From assembly GCA_964252015.1 (NCBI GenBank), contig CAXULW010000002.1:1-64000 (forward strand): DNA of 64,000 nucleotides, given 5' to 3'. The notes under the pieces are model-generated. The model did no database searches. It saw only the letters and a list, made by a program, of their open reading frames with translations, and was not told the DNA's origin. This DNA comes from CAXSBR01 sp964252015 (GTDB lineage: Bacteria; Actinomycetota; Actinomycetes; Mycobacteriales; Jatrophihabitantaceae). Below are positions 47,009 to 55,668 of the stretch, one piece after another. The number at the start of each line of letters is the position of its first letter. Within the stretch, counting starts at the first letter, position 1. The position numbers were made by a program, and so were the translations under genes.

Positions 47009-47472
47009 GAGCGGGGCTCCATTTCTACGGTGCCGGCTTCGGCTATTGCGCTCTTCATGGCCATCCAGCCCAGCAGGGCGCACTTGACCCGGGCCGGGTA
47101 TTTCGCGACCCCGGCGAACGCGATCGCGTCGTCGAGGCTTTCGGCGGCGGCGTCGTCGAGGACGTCCTCGTGGCCGCGGGACTGCATGAGCGTGAGGAAT
47201 TCCCGCTGCAAACTCAGGGCGTTGTCGACGTCGTGACCGATGACCAGGTCGGTCATCACGGACGTGGAGGCCTGGCTGATCGAGCAGCCCTCGCCCTCCC
47301 AGCTGACGTCCTCGATCGTGTGCCCGTTCAGCCGGACCCGCAGGGTGACCTCGTCGCCGCAGGTCGGGTTGACGTGGTGCACCTCGGCGTCGAACGGGTC
47401 GGTCAGACCGCGGTGCTGCGGGTGGCGATAGTGATCCAGGATGATGTCCTGGTACATGCTCTCAACGCTCAC
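47005..47472 (-). CDS. sufU: SufU zinc-dependent sulfurtransferase/scaffold
   Basis: A 155-aa SufU: MYQDIILDHYRHPQHRG at the N-terminus, zinc ligands in VNPTCGDEVTL (Cys, Asp), EGEGCSISQAS and PARVKCALLGW. SufU accepts sulfur from SufS for cluster assembly. GTG 47472 overlaps the sufS stop (GTGA) and suggests coupling; ATG 47457 is a good alternative start that matches the shortest family N-terminus. Confidence 0.93.
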   Translation of the reverse strand: MSVESMYQDIILDHYRHPQHRGLTDPFDAEVHHVNPTCGDEVTLRVRLNGHTIEDVSWEGEGCSISQASTSVMTDLVIGHDVDNALSLQREFLTLMQSRGHEDVLDDAAAESLDDAIAFAGVAKYPARVKCALLGWMAMKSAIAEAGTVEMEPRS

Positions 47473-48734
47473 GACTGGCCAAACATCTTCTGCACACTGC
47501 GGATTCCGGTGACCAGGGCGTCGACCTCGGCCATCGTCGTGTAGACCGCGAACGACACGCGGGTCGTCGCCGGGACCCCGTAGCGCACGCAGACGGGACG
47601 AGCGCAATGATGGCCGGCCCGCACGGCAATGCCCCGCTCGTCCAGCAATTGGGCCACGTCGTGGGGATGAATCCCCGGCAGCGTAAAGGAAATCGTGGCA
47701 CCACGGTCGACCGCAGACCTCGGCCCGATGATGCGCAGCCCCTCGATCTTGGCCATCTCGCTCAGCGCGTACTCGGTCAACGCGTGCTCGTGGGCGGTGA
47801 TGTCGTCCATGCCGATCGCGGTGACGTAGTCGATCGCGGCACCGAGCCCGACCACCTCGGCGATCATCGGCGTACCGGCCTCGAAGCGGTGCGGAGGCGC
47901 GGCGAACGTGGATGATTCCATCGAGACCGTTTCGATCATCTCGCCGCCACCGAGGAACGGCGGCATGACCGCGAGCAGGTCGTAGCGGCCCCAGAGCACG
48001 CCGACGCCGGTCGGCCCGTAGAGCTTGTGGCCGGTGAAGGCCAGGAAGTCGGCGCCGATCTCCTGCACGTCCACATGCCGGTGCGGCACCGACTGGGAGG
48101 CGTCGACCACGGTGAGCGCGCCCACCGCGCGGGCCCGGTCGACGATGCGCCGGGCCGGGTTCAGCGTGCCGAGCGCGTTGGACTGATGCACGAACGCGAC
48201 GACCTTGGTGCGTGCGCCGATCACCTCGTCGATCTGCTCGTCGACCAGCCGGCCGTCGTCGTCGATCTCGATCCAGCGCAGCGTGGCACCGGTGCGCTGG
48301 GCCAAGAGCTGCCACGGGATCAGGTTGGAGTGGTGCTCCATCTCGGTGACGACGATCTCGTCGCCCGGGCCGATCCGGAAACGCTCCGCCCCGGCGGTGG
48401 TGGCGGCGTTCGACATCGAGTACGCGACCAGGTTCAACGCCTCGGTCGAGTTCTTGGTGAACACGATCTCGTTGCGGCTGGGCGCGTTGAGGAAGGCGGC
48501 CACCTTGTCCCGGGCGAGTTCGAAGGCGTTGGTGGCCTCCGAGCCCAGCGTGTGCACGGCGCGGGCGACGTTGGCGTTGTGGTTGGCGTAGAACTCGGTC
48601 AACGTGTCGAGCACGACCTGTGGTTTCTGCGAGGTGTTGGCGCTGTCGAGGTACACCAACGGCACCCCGTGCACCTCACGCTGCAGGATGGGAAAATCCT
48701 TGCGTACCGTCTCGACGTCAAAGCCGTTCATCAC
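47469..48734 (-). CDS. sufS: Cysteine desulfurase SufS
   Basis: A 421-aa group II cysteine desulfurase that uses PLP to release sulfur from cysteine. Seen: VYLDSANTSQKPQVVLD, EMEHHSNLIPWQLLAQ, the PLP lysine in FTGHKLYGPTGVG, and the catalytic Cys in RAGHHCARPV. GTG 48734 and ATG 48731 are both possible starts; GGGGAG is nearer the GTG. It lies 5 bp after sufC. Confidence 0.94.
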   Translation of the reverse strand: MMNGFDVETVRKDFPILQREVHGVPLVYLDSANTSQKPQVVLDTLTEFYANHNANVARAVHTLGSEATNAFELARDKVAAFLNAPSRNEIVFTKNSTEALNLVAYSMSNAATTAGAERFRIGPGDEIVVTEMEHHSNLIPWQLLAQRTGATLRWIEIDDDGRLVDEQIDEVIGARTKVVAFVHQSNALGTLNPARRIVDRARAVGALTVVDASQSVPHRHVDVQEIGADFLAFTGHKLYGPTGVGVLWGRYDLLAVMPPFLGGGEMIETVSMESSTFAAPPHRFEAGTPMIAEVVGLGAAIDYVTAIGMDDITAHEHALTEYALSEMAKIEGLRIIGPRSAVDRGATISFTLPGIHPHDVAQLLDERGIAVRAGHHCARPVCVRYGVPATTRVSFAVYTTMAEVDALVTGIRSVQKMFGQS

Positions 48735-48739
48735 AAGGG

Positions 48740-49534
48740 TCAGCTCCCCACGGCCACGGGCTCGTCCGGGACGACACCGGGCTCGACCGCGGCGACCTCG
48801 GGGCTGCCGTACCGGGCGTAACCCTCGCTCTCCAGCCGATCGGCCAGGTCGCGGCCGCCGGACTCGACGATGCGCCCTTCGAAGAAGACGTGGACGAAGT
48901 CGGGCTCGATGTAGCGCAGGATGCGCGTGTAGTGGGTGATCAGCAGGGTGCCGACGCCGGTCTCACGGCTGCGGTTGACGCCGGCGCTGACCACGCGCAG
49001 GGCGTCCACGTCGAGCCCGGAGTCGGTCTCGTCCAGGATCGCGATCTTGGGGTGCAGCAGGGCCATCTGCAGGATCTCGTGGCGCTTCTTCTCCCCGCCG
49101 GAGAAGCCCTCGTTGACGTTGCGCTCGGCGAAGGACTTGTCCATCTCTAGCGACGCCATCTCGCCGTTGACTTCCTTGATCCAGGTGCGCAGCTTGGGCG
49201 CCTCGCCGCGCATGGCCGTGGCCGCGGTGCGCAGGAAGTTCGACACCGACACGCCGGGCACCTCGACCGGGTACTGCATGGCCAGGAACAGCCCGGCGCG
49301 GGCGCGTTCGTCGACGGTCATGGACAGCACGTCCTCGCCGTCGAGGGTGACGGTGCCGCTGGTGACGGTGTACTTCGGGTGGCCGGCGACGGAGTAGGCC
49401 AGCGTCGACTTGCCCGAACCGTTCGGGCCCATGACGGCATGGGTCTCGCCGCTGGACACGGTGAGGTTGACCCCCTTGAGGATCTCGGTGTCCTCGACCG
49501 ACACGTGCAGGTCGCGGATCTCCAACGTGCTCAT
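48740..49534 (-). CDS. sufC: Fe-S assembly ATPase SufC
   Basis: A 264-aa ABC-type ATPase of the SufBCD scaffold. Walker A GPNGSGKST, signature GFSGGEKKRHEILQM, Walker B AILDETDSGLD and H-loop ITHYTRIL. It drives the conformational change in SufB/SufD. ATG 49534 overlaps the sufD stop by one base. A longer upstream frame exists but is an artefact overlapping sufD. The C-terminal tail AAVEPGVVPDEPVAVGS is not part of the core. Confidence 0.95.
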   Translation of the reverse strand: MSTLEIRDLHVSVEDTEILKGVNLTVSSGETHAVMGPNGSGKSTLAYSVAGHPKYTVTSGTVTLDGEDVLSMTVDERARAGLFLAMQYPVEVPGVSVSNFLRTAATAMRGEAPKLRTWIKEVNGEMASLEMDKSFAERNVNEGFSGGEKKRHEILQMALLHPKIAILDETDSGLDVDALRVVSAGVNRSRETGVGTLLITHYTRILRYIEPDFVHVFFEGRIVESGGRDLADRLESEGYARYGSPEVAAVEPGVVPDEPVAVGS

Positions 49535-50694
49535 CAGGTGTTCTCCGTTTCGGTCTTGCTCAGGCGGGTTTCGATCTCGTTCATCAGGCGCTGCTCCAGT
49601 TCGGGCAGGCCGATCCGGTGCACCACGTCGGCGAAGAAGCCGCGCACGACCAGCCGGCGGGCCTCGTGTTCGGGGATCCCGCGCGACTGCAGGTAGAACA
49701 GCTGCAGGTCGTCGAATCGTCCGGTGGCGCTGGCGTGTCCGGCGCTGACGATGTCGCCGGTCTCGATCTCCAGGTTGGGCACGGAGTCGGCCCGGGCCCC
49801 GTCGGAGAGCAGCAGGTTGCGGTTCAGCTCGAACGTCTCGGTGGCGGTCGCGCCCGGGCGGATGCGCACGTCGCCGATCCACACCGTGCGCGACGTCTGT
49901 CCTGACAGGGCGTTCTTGTAGACGACGTCGGACTTGCACTGCGGCACCGAGTGGTCGACGTAGATGCGTGACTCGAAGTGCTGCGCCGGCCCGGCGAAGG
50001 AGATGCCGGACAGCTTGACCGAGCCGCCGGGGCCGGCGAACTTGATGGTGGGCGAGATCCGGACCAGCCGCCCGCCCAGGTTGACGACCGAGTGGGTGAG
50101 CTGGGCGTCGCGACCGATCCGCGCCGAGTGGGCCGAGAGCTGCACCGCGTCGTTGTCCCAGTCCTGGACGCTGACCACCTGCAGCTGCGCGCCGTCGCCG
50201 AGCACGATCTCGACGTTCTCAGCCACCGAAACGCTGCCGGAGTAGTCGATGACGACAGTGCCCTGGGAGTAGGCGCCGGCCTCGATGACCAGGTGTGCGT
50301 AGGCGCTACCAGCCGAACCACGGGCGGAGATGACGACCGGTGCGGCCAGTACGGCCTCGGCCGGGATGCGTACTGCGAAGGCCTCGGTCGAACCGACGAA
50401 CGCGAGCGCGCTGACCCGGTCCTCGGGCTGCAGCGTCTGCCCGACGACGGCGTCGGTCATCGGCACCGGTCCGGCCGTGACGCCGGCCGGGGCCGCCACC
50501 GTGCCCACCAGCGCGCCGGTCGGGGTGAACGGCTCGAACATGGCCCGGATGTCGCGGGTCGGGGTGAACCGCCACGTCTCTTCCCGACCGCTGGGGATGG
50601 CAAAGGCGCCGGGGTCGCGCGAGGTGAAGCGCTCGCGGGGGGAGCCGGTGCCCATCCGCTCGGCGGGCACCTGCTTCGGCAATGTCGTGGTCAT
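49534..50694 (-). CDS. sufD: Fe-S assembly scaffold subunit SufD
   Basis: A 386-aa beta-helix protein partnering SufB and SufC. The C-terminal half shows QHFESRIYVDHSVPQCKSDVVYKN, SGQTSRTVWIGDVRI and EARRLVVRGFFADVVHRI, typical of SufD. AAGGA precedes ATG 50694 by about 5 bp; the frame is open further upstream inside a hairpin and is not used. The gap to sufB contains a nested hairpin. Confidence 0.94.
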   Translation of the reverse strand: MTTTLPKQVPAERMGTGSPRERFTSRDPGAFAIPSGREETWRFTPTRDIRAMFEPFTPTGALVGTVAAPAGVTAGPVPMTDAVVGQTLQPEDRVSALAFVGSTEAFAVRIPAEAVLAAPVVISARGSAGSAYAHLVIEAGAYSQGTVVIDYSGSVSVAENVEIVLGDGAQLQVVSVQDWDNDAVQLSAHSARIGRDAQLTHSVVNLGGRLVRISPTIKFAGPGGSVKLSGISFAGPAQHFESRIYVDHSVPQCKSDVVYKNALSGQTSRTVWIGDVRIRPGATATETFELNRNLLLSDGARADSVPNLEIETGDIVSAGHASATGRFDDLQLFYLQSRGIPEHEARRLVVRGFFADVVHRIGLPELEQRLMNEIETRLSKTETENT

Positions 50695-50711
50695 CAGTTC
50701 CTTTTTCTTGA

Positions 50712-50762
50712 CGGATCGGGTGCATACGTGGACACGGGGTGTCCCTCTGTGCACCCGATCCG
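50712..50762 (-). promoter_or_regulatory. Nested hairpin between sufB and sufD
   Basis: A perfect 13-bp stem, CGGATCGGGTGCA (50712-50724) with its complement (50750-50762), encloses a second perfect stem GGACAC/GTGTCC with a GGG loop (50730-50744). On the sense strand of the operon the structure lies 14 bp after the sufB stop and ends 17 bp before the sufD start, close to its ribosome-binding site. Candidate roles are partial termination, mRNA processing or translational control of sufDCSU. Confidence 0.7.
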
Positions 50763-50776
50763 GTTTGTAACGGGGG

Positions 50777-53341
50777 TCAGCCGACCGCGCCTTCCATTTG
50801 CAGCTCGATCAGCCGGTTCAGTTCCAGCGCGTACTCCATCGGCAGCTCGCGGGCGATCGGCTCGACGAACCCGCGCACGACCATGGCCATGGCCTCGTCC
50901 TCGGTCATGCCGCGGCTCATCAGGTAGAAGAGCTGGTCGGCGCTGACCTTGGACACGGTCGCTTCGTGCCCGAGCGACACGTCGTCCTCGCGGACATCGA
51001 CGTAGGGGTAGGTGTCCGAGCGGCTGATGTCGTCGACGAGCAGCGCGTCGCACTTGACCGTGGAACGGCTGTGGTGGGCGCCCTTGTTGACCTGGACCAG
51101 GCCGCGGTAGGACGTCCGACCACCGCCGCGGGCCACCGACTTGGAGATGATGGTCGAGCTGGTGTGCGGCGCCAGGTGGAGCATCTTGGCGCCGGCGTCC
51201 TGGTGCTGACCCTCACCGGCGAATGCGATCGACAGCACCTCACCCTTGGCGTACTCCCCCGTCATCCAGACCGCGGGGTACTTCATGGTGACCTTGGAGC
51301 CGATGTTGCCGTCGACCCACTCCATCGTCGCGCCGGCCTCGGCTTTGGCCCGCTTGGTGACCAGGTTGTAGACGTTGTTCGACCAGTTCTGGATGGTCGT
51401 GTAGCGGCAGCGCGCGCCCTTCTTGACCACGATCTCGACCACGGCCGAGTGCAGCGAGTCCGACTTGTAGATGGGCGCCGTGCAGCCTTCGACGTAGTGC
51501 ACGTAGGCGTCCTCGTCCACGATGATCAGCGTGCGCTCGAACTGGCCCATGTTCTCGGTGTTGATCCGGAAGTAGGCCTGCAGCGGGATGTCGACGTGGA
51601 CGCCCTTGGGCACGTAAATGAACGAGCCGCCCGACCAGACGGCCGAGTTCAGCGCCGAGAACTTGTTGTCACCGGACGGGATGACCGAGCCGAAGTACTC
51701 CCGGAACAGCTCCGGCTGCTCGCGCAGCGCGGTATCGGTGTCCAGGAAAATGACGCCCTTCTCGGCCAGGTCCTCGCGGATCTGGTGGTAGACCACCTCG
51801 GAGTTGTGGACGATCATGCCCTCGGCGATGAAGTTGTGCGGGCCGTCCACCTCGATGTCGTAGACCGGGGCGACGTCGATGGGCAGGATCGACTCGACCC
51901 GGGCGAACCCGAGCTGGTCGTTGACGTGGGCGCGAATCGTGGTGCCGTGTGCGCCCTTGTCCGAGTGCGCGTACTTGCGGCGCCCGAATCGAGCCGATCT
52001 CTTCGGGTTGCGGCAACCCAGGTCTTCGAACGCGCCGGTGATCGACAGCCGGAACGCCCCGCCCATCCGCTCGGGAGCGTGCCGGTGCGGCTGGGTGAAG
52101 CCCCACGGGCCGCCAACCCGAAGCCCGGACAGTTCAGCCAGGGAGGCGGCCTGCTCGATGAGGTAGGCGCTGACGCAGGTCAACGTGACGCCGGACGCGG
52201 TCTCCGGCTTGATATACCCGTCGGCGTCCACCCAGCCCCCGAGGAAGGCCAAGCGCTCGTCGCGCGGAAGCCCGAAGACCCATTCGGGGACGTTCTTGCT
52301 GTGCGACGTGCCGCCGAAGCCCAGCTTCCACATCCAGTCGACCAACGCCTTGGAGTTGACCACCTGGCGGAACTCGTCGGCGGCGATGACCCGCAGACCG
52401 AACAGTTCGTCGACCACCCGGGTGATCTCGGCCCGCAACTCGTGGTCGGTCTCGGGGATCGCCAGCTGGAGGCGGTGCGTGCGGCCGGCGGACTGCAGGT
52501 TGCCGTCACCGATGTACAACCCGAGCAGCCACATGAGATCCACCGAAGTGCGGGTAGGCGCGGTGAGTCCGTCGGCGGCAGGCAACTCGTACGACGCGCC
52601 GAAGTCGGGCAGGGCGCGCGGCACGGCCACGAAGTCGCCGACCTGAACGTCGCCGAGGGTCACCCAGCTGCGCGCGAACCGGGCTCGCTCGCGGCCCGGC
52701 TTGCGCTCGTCGCGCAGCACGAGGAACGGGTGGTTGTCGGTGGCCTTGATGCGCCGACCGCCGGCCTGGAGCTCGTAGACCTGCTTGGTGTCCGTCTGCG
52801 CCGCGGCCTTCACCGGGGCGACGACGAACTTCTCCGCCTGCTCGTCGTAGGAGAAGACCAGGTCGCCCGGCTCGATCTCCTTGATCCGCACGTGGCCCCG
52901 GTTCGCGGTCCACACCCGGGACTCGCCGTCGAGGCACTCATACTGCGCGGCCACGCCGGAGACGAGGCGCTGCTTCTCGGCCTCGGGGATGCCGAGCTTG
53001 TCGTAGGTGTTCTTGATGTCGGCCGGCAGGTCGTCCCACGTCGCGGCCTGCTTCTCGGTCGAGCGCACGAAGTACTTGATGTTGTCGAAGTCGATGCCGG
53101 ACAGGTCGGAACCCCAGCTGGGCATGGGCTTGCGGCCGAAGATGTCCAGAGCCTTGAGCCGGAACTCGAGCATCCACTGGGGCTCGTTCTTCAGCCGGGA
53201 GATGTCGGCGACGATCTCGGGGCTGATGCCACGACGCGCGGACGCACCGGCCGCGTCGGAGTCCGACCAGCCGAACGCGTAGTGGCCGAGGGCGTCGATC
53301 TGCTCGTCCTGGGTGAGCGCGCGCTCAGGGGCCTGGGTCAT
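50777..53341 (-). CDS. sufB: Fe-S assembly scaffold SufB with intein
   Basis: An 854-aa precursor. Residues 1-135 and 514-854 are the SufB halves (476 aa once joined, normal length); residues 136-513 are an intein. SufB blocks: WMLEFRLKALDIFGRKPMPSWG, SEVVYHQIREDLAEKGV, YVPKGVHVDIPLQAYFRIN, HYVEGCTAPIYKSDSLHSAVVEI and NKGAHHSRSTVKCDALLVDD. SufB is the cluster-building scaffold, working with SufC and SufD. ATG 53341 overlaps the sufR stop by 4 bp. M. tuberculosis SufB (Rv1461) also contains an intein; whether the insertion sites are equal must be aligned. Confidence 0.95.
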   Translation of the reverse strand: MTQAPERALTQDEQIDALGHYAFGWSDSDAAGASARRGISPEIVADISRLKNEPQWMLEFRLKALDIFGRKPMPSWGSDLSGIDFDNIKYFVRSTEKQAATWDDLPADIKNTYDKLGIPEAEKQRLVSGVAAQYECLDGESRVWTANRGHVRIKEIEPGDLVFSYDEQAEKFVVAPVKAAAQTDTKQVYELQAGGRRIKATDNHPFLVLRDERKPGRERARFARSWVTLGDVQVGDFVAVPRALPDFGASYELPAADGLTAPTRTSVDLMWLLGLYIGDGNLQSAGRTHRLQLAIPETDHELRAEITRVVDELFGLRVIAADEFRQVVNSKALVDWMWKLGFGGTSHSKNVPEWVFGLPRDERLAFLGGWVDADGYIKPETASGVTLTCVSAYLIEQAASLAELSGLRVGGPWGFTQPHRHAPERMGGAFRLSITGAFEDLGCRNPKRSARFGRRKYAHSDKGAHGTTIRAHVNDQLGFARVESILPIDVAPVYDIEVDGPHNFIAEGMIVHNSEVVYHQIREDLAEKGVIFLDTDTALREQPELFREYFGSVIPSGDNKFSALNSAVWSGGSFIYVPKGVHVDIPLQAYFRINTENMGQFERTLIIVDEDAYVHYVEGCTAPIYKSDSLHSAVVEIVVKKGARCRYTTIQNWSNNVYNLVTKRAKAEAGATMEWVDGNIGSKVTMKYPAVWMTGEYAKGEVLSIAFAGEGQHQDAGAKMLHLAPHTSSTIISKSVARGGGRTSYRGLVQVNKGAHHSRSTVKCDALLVDDISRSDTYPYVDVREDDVSLGHEATVSKVSADQLFYLMSRGMTEDEAMAMVVRGFVEPIARELPMEYALELNRLIELQMEGAVG
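51803..52936 (-). other. SufB intein with LAGLIDADG homing endonuclease
   Basis: A 378-aa in-frame protein-splicing element between Glu135 and Ser514 of the precursor. Splicing blocks: Cys1 (CLDGESRVWT), block B TDNHPFLV, block F YDIEVDGPHNFIAEG, and the terminal VHN followed by Ser+1. The endonuclease insert shows two dodecapeptides, WLLGLYIGDG (near intein residue 136) and LGGWVDADGYI (near 232), with their acidic residues retained. All expected splicing and cleavage residues appear intact. Removal would restore the AAQYE-SEVVYH junction of intein-free SufB. Confidence 0.95.
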
Positions 53342-54144
53342 GAAGTGACTCCATTCGTCGTTGCTGAGGGTGTTGCTGAGGGTGTTGCCGTGGTCGTGCG
53401 CGGTGCCGTAGTTGCAGGTGATGCCGTCGTAACGGGTATTGCCGTGACCGCCCGGTGCGGCGTGTCGCGGTGCGGAATGTGCGTGGTGCAGACCCCGTCA
53501 CCGTGGGCGATCGTGGCCAGCCGCTGCACGTAGGTGCCGAGCACGCGTTCGAAGGCGCGGGTCTCGGCCTCGCACAACTGCGGGAACTCGGCCGCCACGT
53601 GGGCGACCGGGCAATGGTGCTGGCAGAGCTGGGTCCCGGACTGGGCCGACTCCGTGGATGAAGCGTATCCAGCGGCCGTGAGTGCTCCGGCGAGTTCGGC
53701 CGGCGTGGAGACCGGGCCGGGGCCGGCCAGGGTGCGCTCCAGCGTGCTCGCGCGGTGCTCGGCGAAGGCCGTGACCGCGGCTTCCCCGCCGGTGTCGCGC
53801 AGATAGCGCAGGGCGGTCGTGGCCAGGTCGTCGTAAGCGTGCGGGAAGGAGGCCCGGCCGGCGTCGGTCAATGCATAGGTTCGGGCCGGGCGACCGCGGC
53901 CACGACGCACGGCCGGACGCGGTTGGGTCTCACGCAGGCGACCCTCGTCGACCAGTGCGTCGAGGTGACGGCGGATCGCGGCGGGCGACAGGTCGACCCG
54001 TTCGGCGATCGCGGCCGCGGTCATCGGCCCGCGTTCCAGGATGAGCTGGGCCACGTGGTCGCGGGTACGGCCCTCACCGAGCACGTCGGCCGGGCGGACC
54101 GCGGGGGCGGATTCCGCTACGGCTACGGTCCCGGACAATTTCAC
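53338..54144 (-). CDS. sufR: SufR-type Fe-S-sensing transcriptional regulator
   Basis: A 268-aa protein with an N-terminal winged helix-turn-helix (residues 25-95: MTAAAIAERVDLSPAAIRRHLDALVDEG, then RGRGRPARTYALTDAG) and cysteines at 174, 178, 191 and 219 (LCQHHCPV, LCEAE, GVCTTH) suited to bind an Fe-S cluster. It is first in the operon and would repress suf when clusters are sufficient, as for Rv1460. Residues from about 228 onward form a Thr/Pro/Ala-rich tail beyond the usual domain. Start is GTG 54144, possibly leaderless. Confidence 0.92.
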   Translation of the reverse strand: MKLSGTVAVAESAPAVRPADVLGEGRTRDHVAQLILERGPMTAAAIAERVDLSPAAIRRHLDALVDEGRLRETQPRPAVRRGRGRPARTYALTDAGRASFPHAYDDLATTALRYLRDTGGEAAVTAFAEHRASTLERTLAGPGPVSTPAELAGALTAAGYASSTESAQSGTQLCQHHCPVAHVAAEFPQLCEAETRAFERVLGTYVQRLATIAHGDGVCTTHIPHRDTPHRAVTAIPVTTASPATTAPRTTTATPSATPSATTNGVTS

Positions 54145-54175
54145 TACACCAGTATGACGTATTTCGGACGGGCAC
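54145..54175 (-). promoter_or_regulatory. Candidate suf promoter/operator region
   Basis: Minus-strand sequence just before GTG 54144 reads CATACTGGTGTA, giving a -10-like CATACT six bases ahead of the start, and contains the imperfect dyad ACT-N5-AGT (ACTGGTGTAGT) running into the start codon. No Shine-Dalgarno is visible. A leaderless, SufR-autoregulated transcript is plausible but unproven. Confidence 0.35.
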
Positions 54176-54292
54176 CGCGATGACCCCCATCACCCAACGC
54201 CGGGCGAGGCCACGATCGCCGCTGAAACGCAACACAATCGCGCCGTCGCTGGGTCAGCACGGTGACGCTGGAGGTCGACGCTGGAGGTCATT

Positions 54293-55621
54293 GTGGACAT
54301 ACATGGTGTTCAAGCCGAACGTTCTCGACCGGATCGTTTCCCGAGGATCAGGCCGGCCGCGATCGTCGCCGGGCTCGTCTTGGTCAGCGTGACGGCGTGC
54401 TCGGCCAGCTCCACCCCGAAGTCTTCGTCGGCGGGCACCGGATCGCCGTCGGGCACCGCGGGCACCGCGTCGGGCACCGGGTCGGGCCCGACCGGTCCGG
54501 CGGCCTCCGGGTCTGCCGCCGGGACGTCCTCGGCCGGGCCGACCTCGAGCGCCACGTCGAGCCGGTCCGGCACCGGCCGTTCGACGCCGGCGCCGGTGGG
54601 CCCGGCCGGCGGCGCGGTACCGGCGGGGTTCACGCCGTACTCGTCGACGTTCGTCAGCGCTGCGGACGGTTGGGTGCTCGGCAGCGCGCCGTGCGCCAAG
54701 GCGCCGTGCGGCTCGGTCGTGCGGACCACCGACGGCGGCGGGAGCTGGCACGGCATCCCGGCACCGAAAGCCACGGTCAGCGCCGAAGCCAAGCTCCCGG
54801 CCGGCGGCGTCGACATCCTGCGGTTCGCGGACCGGAGCGACGGTTGGGCCGCCGGGCGCGGTATCTACGTCACCCATGACGGTGGAGCCAAGTGGCGGCT
54901 GGTGCAGGTCGGGCCGTCGACGGGAACCGTGCGCTCGCTGGAGACCGGGGGCGGCTGGGTGTACGCGCTGATTCAGGGGTGTCCGCCGAGCGGGGAAGGT
55001 TCGTGTCCGAAGTCGGCGCAGGTGTACGCGGCCAAGGTCGGCTCGGACACCTGGACGCCCGTCAGCACAACTCTGCACGGTCCGATATCGCAGTTGCTCG
55101 TGGTGCACGGCTCGTCGTGGTACCTGGGAACCCAGGCCGGGATCCTGCGGGCCAGCGGCACGTCGAGTCCGACGCGGTCGCCCAACCCCTGCTCGACCAA
55201 CCTGGGTCAGGGCGATCCGCCCCTCGTGGCCGTCGCCGACGCCCAGCACCTGGACGCGCTCTGCGCGAGCAACGGAACGGCCGGAGCGACCGAGATCCAG
55301 CTCTACGGTTCCACGGACGCGGGTCGGGACTGGAGGAAGGCCGGCGGGCTGCACCGGATGGTGCCGGACCAGCTGACCGGCATGGTCGACAACGGCCACG
55401 GGGTACTGCTGATCTCCACGGCCAGCGGCGGCAGCTACCTCCTGCGCAGCACCGACGACGGCCGGACGCTGCCCCATGCGGCGATATCCGCACCGACGGG
55501 CGGGTTCCCGTGGGCGGACCTCGGCTTCACCACCACCGCCCAGGCCGCGGTGACGCTGCCCGGTCACGGCGTCTACCTCAGCCATGACACCGGCAAGAGC
55601 TGGTCGCCGGTCCGCTTCTGA
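54293..55621 (+). CDS. Lipoprotein with BNR/Asp-box beta-propeller
   Basis: A 442-aa predicted lipoprotein: hydrophobic signal (PAAIVAGLVLVSVTAC), a Ser/Gly/Thr-rich low-complexity tether to about residue 105, and a repeat domain with several Asp-box-like motifs (TTDGGGSW, THDGGAKW, STDAGRDW, SHDTGKSW). This pattern fits WD40/BNR-type propellers on the cell surface. Disulfide-forming Cys pairs are likely (APCAKAPCG). GTG 54293 has GGAGG 5 bp upstream. Function is unknown; divergent from sufR. Confidence 0.75.
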   Translation: MDIHGVQAERSRPDRFPRIRPAAIVAGLVLVSVTACSASSTPKSSSAGTGSPSGTAGTASGTGSGPTGPAASGSAAGTSSAGPTSSATSSRSGTGRSTPAPVGPAGGAVPAGFTPYSSTFVSAADGWVLGSAPCAKAPCGSVVRTTDGGGSWHGIPAPKATVSAEAKLPAGGVDILRFADRSDGWAAGRGIYVTHDGGAKWRLVQVGPSTGTVRSLETGGGWVYALIQGCPPSGEGSCPKSAQVYAAKVGSDTWTPVSTTLHGPISQLLVVHGSSWYLGTQAGILRASGTSSPTRSPNPCSTNLGQGDPPLVAVADAQHLDALCASNGTAGATEIQLYGSTDAGRDWRKAGGLHRMVPDQLTGMVDNGHGVLLISTASGGSYLLRSTDDGRTLPHAAISAPTGGFPWADLGFTTTAQAAVTLPGHGVYLSHDTGKSWSPVRF

Positions 55622-55668
55622 GGTGCGCTTCTCACCGGGCCGCGGCCCGTCGGCGGTATGTTGCCGCG

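Noticed and set aside
52000..52700. A stand-alone homing endonuclease gene
   Set aside because: The LAGLIDADG motifs are in frame with SufB and flanked by intein splicing blocks, so they belong to the intein.
50798..53533. A 911-residue plus-strand frame opposite sufB
   Set aside because: It is antisense to a fully recognisable SufB plus intein and has the composition of a wobble-constrained shadow.
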